Assembly: GCF_006716085.1 (NCBI RefSeq)
Contig: NZ_VFON01000001.1
Coordinates: forward strand, 3,038,001-3,102,000
Direction of reading: 5' to 3'
DNA length: 64,000 bases
Origin: Leucobacter komagatae
GTDB lineage: Bacteria; Actinomycetota; Actinomycetes; Actinomycetales; Microbacteriaceae
Both the position numbers and the translations under genes were made by a program. This document shows positions 26,823 to 36,555 of the stretch, in pieces (the stretch's first letter is position 1; each line of letters opens with the position of its first letter). A model generated the notes under the pieces. It was given only the letters and a program-made list of their open reading frames with translations, did no database searches and was not told where the DNA came from.

Positions 26823-29465
26823 TTACTGGTTCATGAGGTCTTCGATACCGGTGTCCTCCTCTCTCACATATCCGTTGCGCTCCCGGAGGAGCGCAAGCCT
26901 GCGGCCGAACCACAGCGTCACTCCGGCCGCGAGGAGCGCGACCACGCCGCCAGCGGCGATCAGCCACGGGAACCCGCCCCCAGTCACGGCCAGCTCCGAC
27001 GGCTTCTCCGGAAGCCCCGGCTGCTCCGGCACAGGCGGCACCTCCGGCGGCGTCTCGGTCACGACCGTCGTCTCACCCGGTGCACCGCATTTCCCTTCCG
27101 CGATGACCTTGCCCGTGGCGTCGTAGAGGGTTTCGACCCAGTAGACGTGCCCGGCCCGGTCGACGCTCGTCTTCCCGGAGCGGTAGATGCCGGCCTGGGT
27201 CACGTGAATCTTCTCCGAGGTGAAGAACGGTGCCTCGCAGACCGGCTCAGCGTCCGGGTCGTGGGGGCCGTAGGCGCGGAACACGAGGTACGCGCCCGCG
27301 GGGACCTTCGACCCCTGCACGAGGGCGGCATCGTCGAACTCCTCACCGACCCCCGCGACAGGGGTGGCCTGCGTGATCACCGACACCGGCTGCTCGTCGC
27401 CTGGAACGTAGAACCGCTCCCAGATATCCGCCGGCGAACTCGTGAAGGGCTGCACCCGGTCGTCGCCCGCGAACCGCGTGACGATGACGTAGTAGCCGGC
27501 CTCGGTCGGCTGGATGCGGTCCTCGTCGGTGTAGCCGATGTCGTAGACCCCGTTCTTCGCGGGCGTCGTGATCCGCGTGAGCACCGGCGTGTCCGACAGA
27601 TCGAGATCGTCGGTCAGCTCCGCATCGGTCTGGAACGGGCCGTAGACGGTGTGCTCGAGTTCCTGCTCGTCGGGACCCCAGTAACCGTCGCCCGTGAACT
27701 CCGGGTGATTGTCGGGGAACCCGGTGACGGTGATTCGGTCGAACGCGCGCCCGTTCTTGTGGACGTTGTACTCGCGGACCTCCGAGGTGATCGTGAGCGG
27801 CCACCTGACGGAGTGCGATTCGATGTTGATGCCGTACTCGTCCTGCCAATCCGCGGCGAGGTAGAGGCGCACCCACTCCGGCTGGCTGCTCTTCTTCACT
27901 TCCCACACCCAGGTCACGAACCCCGCATCCGGCAGCACCACTTCGGGAGACTCATACTCGCCAGGCCCCGTCGCAGTCACCTGCACGGTGCCGATCGGCA
28001 CCGCGCCCGCCGGCACCTCAGCACCCCGCACAGGCGGGAGGGTGCCGGGTACCTGGTAGGCAGTGCCCTCGAAGACCACTGGGATCGGCTCACCGTTGTG
28101 CTTCAGCCAGGCGCCATTGGTCGAGGAGACCGTGATCGTATCCGTCACCCGGTCGCCGGGCGTCACCAGCCGCCCGTTCGCCTGCGATACCGCTTCCGGC
28201 TGGAACGGCGTGGCCGAGGTCTCCGCCACCCGCCCGAACCGATCCGCGAAGGAATCGGTGAGGTACTTCGCGTTCGCACCCTGCTTGGTCTTGTCGATCT
28301 TCCACACCCATGTGTAGAACCCCGACTCCGGGGCCGTGAGCGTGCCCGGCGAGACATAGTTCCCGGGGTGCGTGAGCGTCAGCGACTCCGTCCCGAGCAC
28401 GGGCCCACCTTCTGGGGGTGCGTTCGCTTCGGCCGGCTGCGCGTCGAACGGCCCGTAGAGAGTGCCTTCGGCGAGCACCGGCACGGCGCTGCCGTTCACC
28501 TTGATCCACGAATGCTTCGTCACGGTGACGTTCAGCTTGTCGGTGAACACGTCGCCGGCCTGCACGAACTTCGCATCCACTACCGTCTCGATCACGGGCT
28601 GAAAGTCCAGCGGGATCACCGGCGACTGCGCAGTCACGAGCAGCGGCTTGAAGCTCGCCGACGCGAGGATACGCTGCTCCCCGGGCGTGTAGAAGAGATC
28701 CACCCCCGCGCCGAGCCCGACATGAGACGCAGTGAACGACGCCTGCACCCGGTACTCCGGCGCCCCCTCCGGCGGGATGCCGACGATCCGGTGGGTGCCC
28801 GGACCGAGCGTAGCCGAGGTCGACCCGTCAGAGAACGTCGCGTGATTCAGCGACACCACTCCGCTCAGTGATCCCGGATTCGCGCTGATCGTGAGCTGCC
28901 CCTGGTACTGGTCATCCATCGTGACAGACATCCGCACCGACGGGTTCACGGTCGCATTCGCGGCCGCCGCGTCCCGCATCGCGGCAAGATTGCCGAGCAC
29001 CGTGCCCTGCACATTCGCGGGCACCCGAGTGATGAAGTGCCCGTCGCCTCCACGCCCCACGTAGTTGCCATGGTCGGCAACATCCCACACGTACATCTGC
29101 ACTGCCGCAGTGATGTTCGGGTCGCTGCTTTCGCCCCAGCGGCCCATGACGTAGTTCAGGCGCGCGAGCTCGGTGGCAGAGAGCGAGTCGAGGGTGGTCT
29201 TCAGCTCGGGATGCTGCGTGTTGCCCCAGGGTGGGAGCGCGTCGAGGTCCATGCAGTACGCCTGCCGGCCATGCGACGAGAACGACCCGAGCCACAGGTC
29301 CTCGTTGCCGTAGCCGACGCCCAGGGTCGCGGCCTGCGCCGGGGTCGGGATGAAGAAGAGGCCGCTGATGAGCATGAGCAGGATCGTCAGCATCGCAGCG
29401 AACCGGGTGCTCGTGCGGCCCGGCGGGGGCATCGTGTCGGGTGGCGCGGAAATGGGAAGCGACAT
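26823..29465 (-). CDS. Thioester-domain surface adhesin with LAxTG anchor
   Basis: 880 residues from ATG 29465 (GGAGT upstream). A signal peptide ends at PAQA (about 45). A TQXA-type thioester domain follows, with Cys71 in QAYCMD and Gln123 in AAVQMYVWD, the pair expected to form the internal thioester that binds host or cell surfaces covalently. About four Ig-like repeats of 110-140 residues span roughly 180-780, each near YxWxWxV segments. A Pro-rich stalk, LAVTG sorting motif, membrane helix and basic tail complete it. The anchor suits a housekeeping class E-type sortase. Confidence 0.88.
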   Translation of the reverse strand: MSLPISAPPDTMPPPGRTSTRFAAMLTILLMLISGLFFIPTPAQAATLGVGYGNEDLWLGSFSSHGRQAYCMDLDALPPWGNTQHPELKTTLDSLSATELARLNYVMGRWGESSDPNITAAVQMYVWDVADHGNYVGRGGDGHFITRVPANVQGTVLGNLAAMRDAAAANATVNPSVRMSVTMDDQYQGQLTISANPGSLSGVVSLNHATFSDGSTSATLGPGTHRIVGIPPEGAPEYRVQASFTASHVGLGAGVDLFYTPGEQRILASASFKPLLVTAQSPVIPLDFQPVIETVVDAKFVQAGDVFTDKLNVTVTKHSWIKVNGSAVPVLAEGTLYGPFDAQPAEANAPPEGGPVLGTESLTLTHPGNYVSPGTLTAPESGFYTWVWKIDKTKQGANAKYLTDSFADRFGRVAETSATPFQPEAVSQANGRLVTPGDRVTDTITVSSTNGAWLKHNGEPIPVVFEGTAYQVPGTLPPVRGAEVPAGAVPIGTVQVTATGPGEYESPEVVLPDAGFVTWVWEVKKSSQPEWVRLYLAADWQDEYGINIESHSVRWPLTITSEVREYNVHKNGRAFDRITVTGFPDNHPEFTGDGYWGPDEQELEHTVYGPFQTDAELTDDLDLSDTPVLTRITTPAKNGVYDIGYTDEDRIQPTEAGYYVIVTRFAGDDRVQPFTSSPADIWERFYVPGDEQPVSVITQATPVAGVGEEFDDAALVQGSKVPAGAYLVFRAYGPHDPDAEPVCEAPFFTSEKIHVTQAGIYRSGKTSVDRAGHVYWVETLYDATGKVIAEGKCGAPGETTVVTETPPEVPPVPEQPGLPEKPSELAVTGGGFPWLIAAGGVVALLAAGVTLWFGRRLALLRERNGYVREEDTGIEDLMNQ

Positions 29466-29734
29466 GAGGTTACTCCTGATTAAACGTGAACGCCGCCGCC
29501 GGAATGACGACAGCCACCATGAAGGTGCGCGGGACGTCCACGCCCGAGATGCCCCAGGAAGCCGGGAGCTGCCGGTAGCAGCCGAATGCGGAACATGGCG
29601 ACCTGTTCGGCAAGTGAATCGTGTAGAAGCTAGCTGTTCTGACGGTAGCCTCGAATCAGGCTGCGAAGTCGGGGCATGGTCCACTGATCGCGGAGCTAAG
29701 CGCAGACTGAGACGACGTTCCGAAGGGCGATCAA

Positions 29735-30727
29735 ATGGATGCAGGCAAAGGCGAGGGAAAGCTGTCTCTAGCCGTGGAACATGTAGACCATGACCAGTTG
29801 TTGCACGACGGACTATCGCTACTCATCCACGAATACAACCTCTTCAATGAGATCGTCCCGGAGATCTATGCGCTTGTACCCGACTTCAGTAAGTGGCGGC
29901 TGGTGCTCACGGGCGACATTGCGGCGACGGTGAACGCGATCGAAGGCCGACACGAGGGAAACGCGTATACGACCAATCGCGGAGCCGGTCATGTAGGTGG
30001 AATCACCCTTCCGCGCGAAGATGGCATCTTCGACATCGTTCTTGGTGCGCAGATATTTGTCAGTCCTCCAGGGGATCATGAAGACCTCGAAGGACTCGTA
30101 GACAATGCCAGGAAGACGGCGAAACATCTCGCTCGACATGAAGCAGGGCATATGCTTCTGCGACTGCGTAACGAAGACGACCAACAGTACCGAAATCTGA
30201 CTCGCCTAGAGCCAACGGCAGCTGGCTGGGCCGATATCGTCGCCGCATACATGGATGACTTCCGCATCGAGCGGCACACTCGAGAGTTTACGCCGCCAGT
30301 GTTTCGCCACCAGGATGACCTTGGAGCCGCGATCGATCATCTCTCGTCCGAACTAACCGCAGCCAAATCCACCTGGGCATTGGACCTCGACGGTGCCGCT
30401 CGTCGGAGTGATATTGCAGTGAGCGGGTTCATTCGTGTGATCGCGTACCTTTCTTCAGAACTCGGACTTGCCGAGGACGGAGAACCGGCGTTTCCCGAAA
30501 TCATCCCTGAGAAGTGGGATCGCTACTTGGGGACAGCGTGGCCCCTTTGGAGCAACAAATTCCACGAACTGCGGCCAGCACACGAGCCGATGTCGAAAGA
30601 ACAACTTGCCGCGGTGCTAACGGATCTCTGCGATCTCGCATCGCGCTGGTCGAGCGCAATTGGTTACGAACGTGGCATTACCAGCGATGGCAGGATGTAC
30701 GCGTACTGGACTGAGGACGCTTACTAG
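29735..30727 (+). CDS. Hypothetical protein with HEAGH zinc-protease motif
   Basis: 330 residues. HLARHEAGHMLLR near residue 135 is an HExxH zinc-binding motif of gluzincin/IrrE-like peptidases; a third ligand could be the Asp/Glu-rich YMDDFRIE downstream. No signal peptide is seen, so it is cytosolic. The gene is visibly less GC-rich than its neighbours and is the only plus-strand gene in this arm of the ICE backbone, so it was probably acquired separately. GAAGGG precedes the ATG. The 270 bases upstream (29466-29734) show nothing else. Function unknown. Confidence 0.7.
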   Translation: MDAGKGEGKLSLAVEHVDHDQLLHDGLSLLIHEYNLFNEIVPEIYALVPDFSKWRLVLTGDIAATVNAIEGRHEGNAYTTNRGAGHVGGITLPREDGIFDIVLGAQIFVSPPGDHEDLEGLVDNARKTAKHLARHEAGHMLLRLRNEDDQQYRNLTRLEPTAAGWADIVAAYMDDFRIERHTREFTPPVFRHQDDLGAAIDHLSSELTAAKSTWALDLDGAARRSDIAVSGFIRVIAYLSSELGLAEDGEPAFPEIIPEKWDRYLGTAWPLWSNKFHELRPAHEPMSKEQLAAVLTDLCDLASRWSSAIGYERGITSDGRMYAYWTEDAY

Positions 30728-30756
30728 CACCGCTGACACCGCCTTTTTTGTCTCTA

Positions 30757-30769
30757 GACCCGCATCTTC
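30757..30769 (+). repeat. Left 13-bp direct repeat bounding the island
   Basis: GACCCGCATCTTC, repeated exactly and in the same orientation at 43074-43086. It lies 149 bases upstream of the first recombinase gene, where the end of a recombinase-mobilised unit is expected. It may be the crossover core. Confidence 0.5.
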
Positions 30770-30917
30770 TTGACTGAGTTTCATGCCCGCCAGGTGCGTC
30801 TTCCCAGCCCCCAGGCTGGACTCCACAGCCGTCACGATTCTCGACAATCCATCACAAAATCCTGACGAATTCGCTGTATTCTTGATGCATGGTCACGATT
30901 CGTGAAGCTGCGGGGCG

Positions 30918-32006
30918 ATGAAGCTCGCCGCGGTGCGGAGCATCGGAACTGCCAGGGGTTGGCGGTCCGAGGAAGATGCTGCGGACTTCGAGCAGGAGAT
31001 CATCGATCAGCACGCTCTCGCGATGGCTGCCGCTGGACTCAGTGACGGGTACATCGCGCAGTCCAGGGCGGTCGTCTTTGAGTTCCGTCACCATCTCGAC
31101 GCCCCGGTCTGGCAGGCCAAGCCTTCTGACGCGGACGCTTTCCTGGCCGGGCTACGTCGAGCAGGGCTGGCCGTCACGACCAGAGCCGGCAAGGCGGGCG
31201 CGATCGCGCAGTTCTACGACTTCGCTATCGCCCGCTATCAAGGCGACATCCATGCGCTCACCGAGTGGGTGATCGAGCAGCCCGTCGACGAGTACAACCG
31301 GCAGTCCGGGTCGTCGCTCGGCAAGGTCAGGGTGCCGCCCTCGGACGCGGAGATTGAGCGGCTGTTCGGCGGCTGGGCGGCCTCACTTCAAGACGAGCGA
31401 CGCTACCTGCCCGCTGCCCGGAACTACTTCGCTGCGTCGCTCTGGCGCAGGGTCGGGGTGCGCATCACCGAGGGCACGAAGCTCGACCTCCGTGATTGGC
31501 GGCCCGATCTCGGGGCGCTGGGCAAGCTGCATGTCCGGTTCGGCAAAGGCTCGCGCGGACGCGGGTCGAAGCAGCGCCTGGTGCCCGCGATCAACGGGGC
31601 GGACAAGCTCATCGACTGGTGGCTCGGCGATGTGCGACACCGGTTCGGACCCGATTGGGACAACCCGGATGCCCCGATGATCCCGTCGGAACGGTTCGAT
31701 CACGAACTCGGCCGTTCCTGGCGGGCCAGCGATGACGTGCTCCGACGAGGCCTGGCCCGAGCCACTGAGCGGTTCCTGCCTGCCTGGGCCGACGGGCGAA
31801 TGACGCCGCATGTGCTCCGGCACTACTGCGCGTCTTCTCTGTATCTGGCGGGTATGGATCTGAAGGCGCTGCAAGAGCTGCTGGGCCATCAGTGGCTCTC
31901 GACCACGACGCAGTACATCCACGTCCCGGGCGAGCACGTAGAGAACTCGTGGATGCAAGCGAACCAACGGCTGGAAGACCGATTCGAAGGGATGACCGCG
32001 CGATGA
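30918..32006 (+). CDS. Tyrosine recombinase, TnpA-like
   Basis: 362 residues, the size of Tn554 TnpA. The catalytic set is complete: Arg182 in GVRITEG, His298 and Arg301 in HVLRHY, His324 in LLGHQW and nucleophile Tyr333 in TTQYIH. The N-terminal half is a SAM-like core-binding domain. It overlaps the HTH gene by four bases (ATGA). It is expected to cut and join the ends of the nested island. Confidence 0.9.
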   Translation: MKLAAVRSIGTARGWRSEEDAADFEQEIIDQHALAMAAAGLSDGYIAQSRAVVFEFRHHLDAPVWQAKPSDADAFLAGLRRAGLAVTTRAGKAGAIAQFYDFAIARYQGDIHALTEWVIEQPVDEYNRQSGSSLGKVRVPPSDAEIERLFGGWAASLQDERRYLPAARNYFAASLWRRVGVRITEGTKLDLRDWRPDLGALGKLHVRFGKGSRGRGSKQRLVPAINGADKLIDWWLGDVRHRFGPDWDNPDAPMIPSERFDHELGRSWRASDDVLRRGLARATERFLPAWADGRMTPHVLRHYCASSLYLAGMDLKALQELLGHQWLSTTTQYIHVPGEHVENSWMQANQRLEDRFEGMTAR

Positions 32007-32332
32007 AATGGAACTTGCGAGTCCAGGCCGCCGAGCGCGGCATCTGGAAGTCGACGGAGCTACGGCGGATGCTCGCCGACGCCGGGCTAGAGATCAGCCA
32101 GGGCAAGATGTCGGGGCTGTGGACGGGCACCCCAACCACGATCCGGCTGGACGACCTCGACGTCATCTGCCATGTCCTCGGCTGCGAGCCGACCGATCTC
32201 CTCGTACCCGAACCCGAGAAGGTCCGCGCCCGCAAGCCCGGCGCCCGCGAACGGGAAGAAGCTAACGGGAACACGAGCATCGTCACGCCCCGGTTCGGCC
32301 CGAAGAACGATCGGCCCGCCCCGCCGCTATGA
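32003..32332 (+). CDS. Small XRE/Cro-type HTH protein of the recombinase trio
   Basis: 109 residues. An XRE-like HTH is visible: WKSTELRRMLADAGLEISQGKMS, then LDDLDVICHVLGCEPTDLL, the C-terminal pattern of Cro/CI domains. A basic unstructured tail follows. Its size is close to Tn554 TnpC (about 125 residues). It overlaps both neighbours by four bases, so the three proteins are made together. It may set recombination direction or bind element ends; this is inferred. Confidence 0.82.
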   Translation: MKWNLRVQAAERGIWKSTELRRMLADAGLEISQGKMSGLWTGTPTTIRLDDLDVICHVLGCEPTDLLVPEPEKVRARKPGAREREEANGNTSIVTPRFGPKNDRPAPPL

Positions 32333-34083
32333 GCCCGGCACGCGGCCCGAACGGACCCCTGAGTCCGCCGCTGCCCTGCACCGCGTGCGGGGTCAAGCCG
32401 GCCGCGTGGCTCACACCCCGAATCGACTTCTGCTACGACTGCATCCCCGGCGGCCCGTTCACACCGCCGGCCTGTAGCAAGTGCGGATCGGCCGAGTATT
32501 ACAGCCAAGGCCTCTGCGCTCACTGCCACCCCGGCAGCCCCGGCTTCATCGGCTCCTGCCGCGACTGCCTCGCCTGGGGCGTCTACCGCAGGCACAACTG
32601 GCGGTGCTGGAAGTGCCGCTGGTGGTTCACCCACTACCCGCAAGGTGAGTGCATCTCCTGCCACCGCGAGGTCACTATCGGTGAACAGGGCTACTGCCGG
32701 CTCTGCCTGGAAACCGCCCGCTACCACCAGAGACTCGGCGAACCGCTCGACCTCGACACGGCACGCAAGTACGGCCAGCAGCTCTTCCTCGCCTCGGTGA
32801 ACGACTCCCGTCAGCCCGCGGAACTCCACCTGCCGATGGCGATGAGCATCCGCGAAGCGCTCAAGGTCATCAGCACCCCGCCGCCGGAACCGGCCAGCCA
32901 CCAACCGGTGCTGTTCCATATCGACCCCGACCCCGAACGTCTCCGGCAGCGCTCCAACGAGATCAGGCTGCGCGACATCACCAGCCGCACCGACCACTTC
33001 CTCTACGCCCGAGCCCGAGAGTACGCATGGAGCAAGCGCCAGACCAACCAGGTCAGGCGCACCCTGAAAGTCCTGCAACTCGTGTTCCCCGGCGCGAATC
33101 TGCGCTTCCGCGCCTCCGACATCCTCTCGATGCGCCGCTACGACGACGGCAGCAACATCCGCTCCACCATCGAAGTCCTCGAAGACGCCGGGCTCCTCAC
33201 TGACGACCGGGTGCCCTCGTTCACCAAGCTCTTCGAACGCAAGACCCACGCACTGCCCGAGCCGATGCGATCCCAGCTCGAGCTCTGGCGAGACATCATG
33301 GTCGACGGTTCCAAGACTCCGCCGCGCCGTCAGCCCCGCGACACGATGACCGTCAAGGGCCAGATGTACGGCATCCTCCCCGCGATCACTCGCTGGGTCG
33401 AAGAAGGCCGCACCAGCCTCGCCGGGATCAGCACCGAAGACATCCTCGCCGCCCTTCCTGACGACCCCTCGCGCCGTCACGCCATGATGCTCGGCTTCCG
33501 CAGCCTGTTCACGATCCTGCACGGTCGCAAGCTGGTCTTCACCGTCCCGACGAAAGCGATTCCGCTGCGCGGCCCCAGACGCAACCTCCCGCTGCCGATG
33601 GAACCCACCGCGATCCGCGACGCGCTCACCAATCCCGACCCCGCGATCGCGCTGGCCGTCTCCCTCGTCGCCTTCCACGCTCTGATGACTTCGCAAGTGC
33701 AGCACATCAAGCTCACCGACATCATCGACGGACGTCTGCGGATGCCCGATGGCCGCTTCATCCCGCTCGCCAAGCCCGTTCTTGTCCGCCTGGCCGCCTG
33801 GCTCGATCACCGAGCCAAACGCTGGCCCGAGACGAAGAACCCCTACATGCTCGTCACCACCCAGACCGCACCCCGTCTCTCACCGCCCAGCCGGAACTTC
33901 CCCTGGAAGAAAGCCGGCGTGACCGCGCAAGCACTCCGCACCGACCGGATTCTCTACGAAGTCGAGCAGACCGGCGGCGACGTCAGGCGCATCTGTGACC
34001 TCTTCGGCATCAGCGTCGAGACCGCACTTCGCTACTCCCACACCAGCACGGGACCACAGAACATCATGGCCGACAGTGCGTAG
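32329..34083 (+). CDS. Zinc-ribbon protein with degenerate recombinase domain, TnpB-like
   Basis: 584 residues. The first about 135 hold eight CxxC knuckles (CTAC, CYDC, CSKC, CAHC, CRDC, CWKC, CISC, CRLC), predicting an array of zinc ribbons that bind nucleic acid or partners. The C-terminal region resembles a phage-integrase fold. However, the first Arg is replaced ([11 protein letters not shown]), the HxxR box reads LRTDRI, and only a terminal Tyr (LRYSHTS) remains. It is therefore probably not catalytic and assists the upstream recombinase. The size and place match Tn554 TnpB (about 630 residues). Confidence 0.75.
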   Translation: MSPARGPNGPLSPPLPCTACGVKPAAWLTPRIDFCYDCIPGGPFTPPACSKCGSAEYYSQGLCAHCHPGSPGFIGSCRDCLAWGVYRRHNWRCWKCRWWFTHYPQGECISCHREVTIGEQGYCRLCLETARYHQRLGEPLDLDTARKYGQQLFLASVNDSRQPAELHLPMAMSIREALKVISTPPPEPASHQPVLFHIDPDPERLRQRSNEIRLRDITSRTDHFLYARAREYAWSKRQTNQVRRTLKVLQLVFPGANLRFRASDILSMRRYDDGSNIRSTIEVLEDAGLLTDDRVPSFTKLFERKTHALPEPMRSQLELWRDIMVDGSKTPPRRQPRDTMTVKGQMYGILPAITRWVEEGRTSLAGISTEDILAALPDDPSRRHAMMLGFRSLFTILHGRKLVFTVPTKAIPLRGPRRNLPLPMEPTAIRDALTNPDPAIALAVSLVAFHALMTSQVQHIKLTDIIDGRLRMPDGRFIPLAKPVLVRLAAWLDHRAKRWPETKNPYMLVTTQTAPRLSPPSRNFPWKKAGVTAQALRTDRILYEVEQTGGDVRRICDLFGISVETALRYSHTSTGPQNIMADSA

Positions 34084-34137
34084 GCGCCGCGGGAGATGAA
34101 TCTTCGGCAAACACCCGCCCAGATGCGCTGCGCAGAC

Positions 34138-34177
34138 TTGCCGCTTGCTTCGACATGCGTCAATATAGATGCATGTC
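34138..34177 (+). promoter_or_regulatory. ArsR-type operator and promoter overlapping the trxB start
   Basis: GACATGC (34152-34158) and GCATGTC (34171-34177) form a palindrome around an AT-rich centre. TTGCCG (34138) and AATATA (34162) are spaced 18 bases, placing the transcription start at about the trxB ATG (34173). The mRNA would be leaderless and the operator would cover the -10. The 34084-34137 stretch shows nothing else. Confidence 0.6.
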
Positions 34178-35147
34178 TATTCAAGAGGTCGAACTACTCA
34201 TCGTCGGGTCCGGTCCTGCGGGGTACACCGCGGCGGTCTACGCCGCCCGTGCGGGCCTCGCGCCGGTCGTGATCGCGGGCTCGGTGACCGCGGGCGGTGC
34301 GCTGATGACGACGACCGAGGTGGAGAACTTCCCGGGCTTCGTCGACGGCGTGCAGGGCCCGGAGCTGATGGAGTCGATGCGGGCACAGGCCGAGCGGTTC
34401 GGCGCCGAGATCGTCTACGACGACGCGGTCCGCCTCGAACTCGACGGCGACGTGAAGACCATCGAGACCGGTGCCGGGGCGACGTATCGGGCGCGGGCGG
34501 TGATCCTGACGATGGGTTCCGCGTACCGCAAGCTCGGCCTTCCCGAGGAGGAGCGCCTGTCCGGGCACGGTGTGTCGTGGTGCGCGACCTGCGACGGGTT
34601 CTTGTTCCGGGAGCAGGAGATCGTCGTGGTCGGCGGCGGGGACTCCGCGATGGAGGAGGCCCTGTTCCTCACCCGGTTCGCATCGAAGGTGACCGTGGTG
34701 CACCGCCGGGACGAGTTCCGCGCGTCGAGGATCATGGCGCAGCGCGTGCTCGACGACCCGAAGATCGAGGTCGCCTGGAACAGCGAGGTCGCCGCGATCC
34801 TCGGCGACGAGCAGGTCACCGGGCTCACGCTGCGCGACACCGTCACCGGGGCCGAGCGCACGCTCGACGCGACGGGGGTGTTCGTCGCGATCGGGCACGA
34901 CCCGCGCTCCGAGCTCGTGACCGGGCAGGTCGACACCGACGCGGACGGGTACGTGCGGGTCGCGCACCCGTCGACGCGGACGAACCTGGCCGGGGTGTTC
35001 GCGGCCGGGGATCTCGTCGATCACACGTACCGGCAGGCGATCACCGCCGCGGGCACCGGCTGCGCGGCCGCGCAGGACGCCCAGCACTACCTGTCGAACC
35101 TCGCACCCGCCACCGTTTCCGAGCTTGCTTTGGAGGTCTCCGCATGA
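34173..35147 (+). CDS. trxB: Thioredoxin reductase
   Basis: 324 residues. FAD motif [17 protein letters not shown] at the N-terminus, redox CATC (Cys137/140), NADPH motif [13 protein letters not shown] and the C-terminal FAD motif [11 protein letters not shown]. It reduces TrxA with NADPH. It heads the arsenic operon; the next gene overlaps its stop, so electrons for arsenate reduction are encoded with the reductase. An in-frame ATG at 34155 lies inside the operator and is less likely. Probably leaderless. Confidence 0.93.
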   Translation: MSIQEVELLIVGSGPAGYTAAVYAARAGLAPVVIAGSVTAGGALMTTTEVENFPGFVDGVQGPELMESMRAQAERFGAEIVYDDAVRLELDGDVKTIETGAGATYRARAVILTMGSAYRKLGLPEEERLSGHGVSWCATCDGFLFREQEIVVVGGGDSAMEEALFLTRFASKVTVVHRRDEFRASRIMAQRVLDDPKIEVAWNSEVAAILGDEQVTGLTLRDTVTGAERTLDATGVFVAIGHDPRSELVTGQVDTDADGYVRVAHPSTRTNLAGVFAAGDLVDHTYRQAITAAGTGCAAAQDAQHYLSNLAPATVSELALEVSA

Positions 35148-35470
35148 GCACCGTCATCCCTGTCACCGACGCTACTTTCCGGGCGGAGGTGCTCGAGTCC
35201 GAGCTGCCTGTCGTGGTCGACATTTGGGCGACCTGGTGCGGCCCGTGCAGGGCGATCGCCCCGATCCTGGACCAGCTCGCCGGCGAGTACGCGGGCCGGG
35301 TGAGGATCGTGAAGGTCGACGCCGACCAGAACCCCGAGACCGTGACCGCGGCCGGGGTGACCTCGATCCCGACCCTCGGCTTCTACCGGAACGGGGAGCG
35401 CGTGGACGTGCTGATCGGCGCGCACCCGAAGCCCGTCTACGCCGCGAAGATCGAGGAGCTGCTCGCATGA
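35144..35470 (+). CDS. trxA: Thioredoxin
   Basis: 108 residues with the canonical WCGPC active site at Cys32/Cys35 (same numbering as E. coli Trx1), a preceding VVVDIWA strand and the cis-Pro in TSIPT. It is the likely electron donor for the ArsC enzymes downstream and is recycled by the co-encoded TrxB. Overlaps trxB and acr3 by four bases each. Confidence 0.95.
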   Translation: MSTVIPVTDATFRAEVLESELPVVVDIWATWCGPCRAIAPILDQLAGEYAGRVRIVKVDADQNPETVTAAGVTSIPTLGFYRNGERVDVLIGAHPKPVYAAKIEELLA

Positions 35471-36555
35471 CCGACACCCGGACCCGCACCGCCCCGAAGC
35501 GGCTCTCCACTCTCGACAAGTGGCTGCCGCTTTGGATCGGCCTCGCCATGGTCGCGGGCCTCCTGCTCGGACGCTTCGTGCCCGCGCTCTCGGACGCGCT
35601 CTCCGCGATGGAGGTCGGCGGAATCTCGATCCCCATCGGGCTGGGCCTGCTGGTGATGATGTACCCGGTGCTCGCGAAGGTCCGCTACGACAGGGTCGCC
35701 GCCGTCACCGGGGACAAGAAGCTGCTCCTCTCCTCGCTCGTGCTGAACTGGCTCGTGGGGCCCGCGGTGATGTTCGCGCTCGCCTGGATCTTCCTGCCGG
35801 ACCTGCCGGAGTACCGGACCGGGCTGATCATCGTCGGACTCGCCCGCTGCATCGCGATGGTCGTGATCTGGAACGACCTCGCGTGCGGTGACCGGGAAGC
35901 GACCGCGGTGCTGGTCGCGATCAACTCCGTCTTCCAGGTCGTGATGTTCTCGGTGCTGGGCTGGTTCTACCTGACCGTGCTGCCGGGCTGGCTGGGACTG
36001 GACGCGCAGGGTCTGGATGTCTCGGTCTGGCAGATCGCGCTGAATGTGCTCGTGTTCCTCGGTATTCCGCTCGCCGCGGGCTTCGCGTCCCGTTTCGTCG
36101 GCGAGAAGCGCAAGGGGCGCGACTGGTACGAGGAGAAGTTCCTCCCCGTGATCGGGCCGTGGGCGTTGTACGGGCTGCTGTTCACGATCGTGCTGCTGTT
36201 CGCGCTGCAGGGCGAGCAGGTCACCTCGCGCCCGATGGACGTCGCCAGGATCGCGCTGCCGCTGCTGGTCTACTTCGTACTGATGTGGTTCGCCGGCATC
36301 CTGCTCGGCAAGGGGCTCGGCCTGGGGTATGCACGGTCGACGACGCTCGCGTTCACTGCGGCGGGCAACAACTTCGAGCTCGCGATCGCGGTCGCGATCG
36401 GCACCTTCGGCGCGGCATCCGGCCAGGCCTTGGCCGGGGTCGTCGGCCCGCTCATCGAGGTGCCGGTGCTCGTGGGCCTGGTCTACGTCTCGCTCTGGGC
36501 CGCGAAGGCCTGGTTCCACACCGACCCCTACGCCACCGAATCGAGGACGTCATGA
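35467..36555 (+). CDS. acr3: Arsenite efflux permease, Acr3 family
   Basis: 362 residues and about ten helices. The Acr3 signature is clear: LLGRFVPALSDAL near residue 35, then the helix with LARCIAMVVIWNDLACGD, whose Cys (about 128) is needed for As(III) transport in characterised Acr3. It also has AAGNNFELAIAVAIGTFG with the conserved Glu. It exports As(OH)3 using the membrane potential or proton gradient. Coupled by overlap to trxA and the ArsR-ArsC fusion. Confidence 0.95.
   Translation: MTDTRTRTAPKRLSTLDKWLPLWIGLAMVAGLLLGRFVPALSDALSAMEVGGISIPIGLGLLVMMYPVLAKVRYDRVAAVTGDKKLLLSSLVLNWLVGPAVMFALAWIFLPDLPEYRTGLIIVGLARCIAMVVIWNDLACGDREATAVLVAINSVFQVVMFSVLGWFYLTVLPGWLGLDAQGLDVSVWQIALNVLVFLGIPLAAGFASRFVGEKRKGRDWYEEKFLPVIGPWALYGLLFTIVLLFALQGEQVTSRPMDVARIALPLLVYFVLMWFAGILLGKGLGLGYARSTTLAFTAAGNNFELAIAVAIGTFGAASGQALAGVVGPLIEVPVLVGLVYVSLWAAKAWFHTDPYATESRTS

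Noticed and set aside
30617..30847. Minus-strand reading with a Walker-A-like GAGKTHLAG, as a possible remnant of an ATPase
   Set aside because: Only about 30 codons lie outside the antisense of the HEAGH gene; too short to claim a broken gene.
30831..30901. GTCACGATTC twice (30831 and 30892), as transposon end repeats
   Set aside because: Ten bases is short and there is no matching copy at the right end of the island.
31609..33810. 733-codon minus-strand frame opposite the recombinase trio
   Set aside because: Antisense shadow; the plus-strand genes have recognisable catalytic and CxxC motifs.
20221..34116. A 19-base string GAATCTTCGGyAAACACCC near both 20221 and 34098
   Set aside because: 18 of 19 bases match, but across all pairs in 64 kb about one such match is expected by chance, and the flanks do not align.
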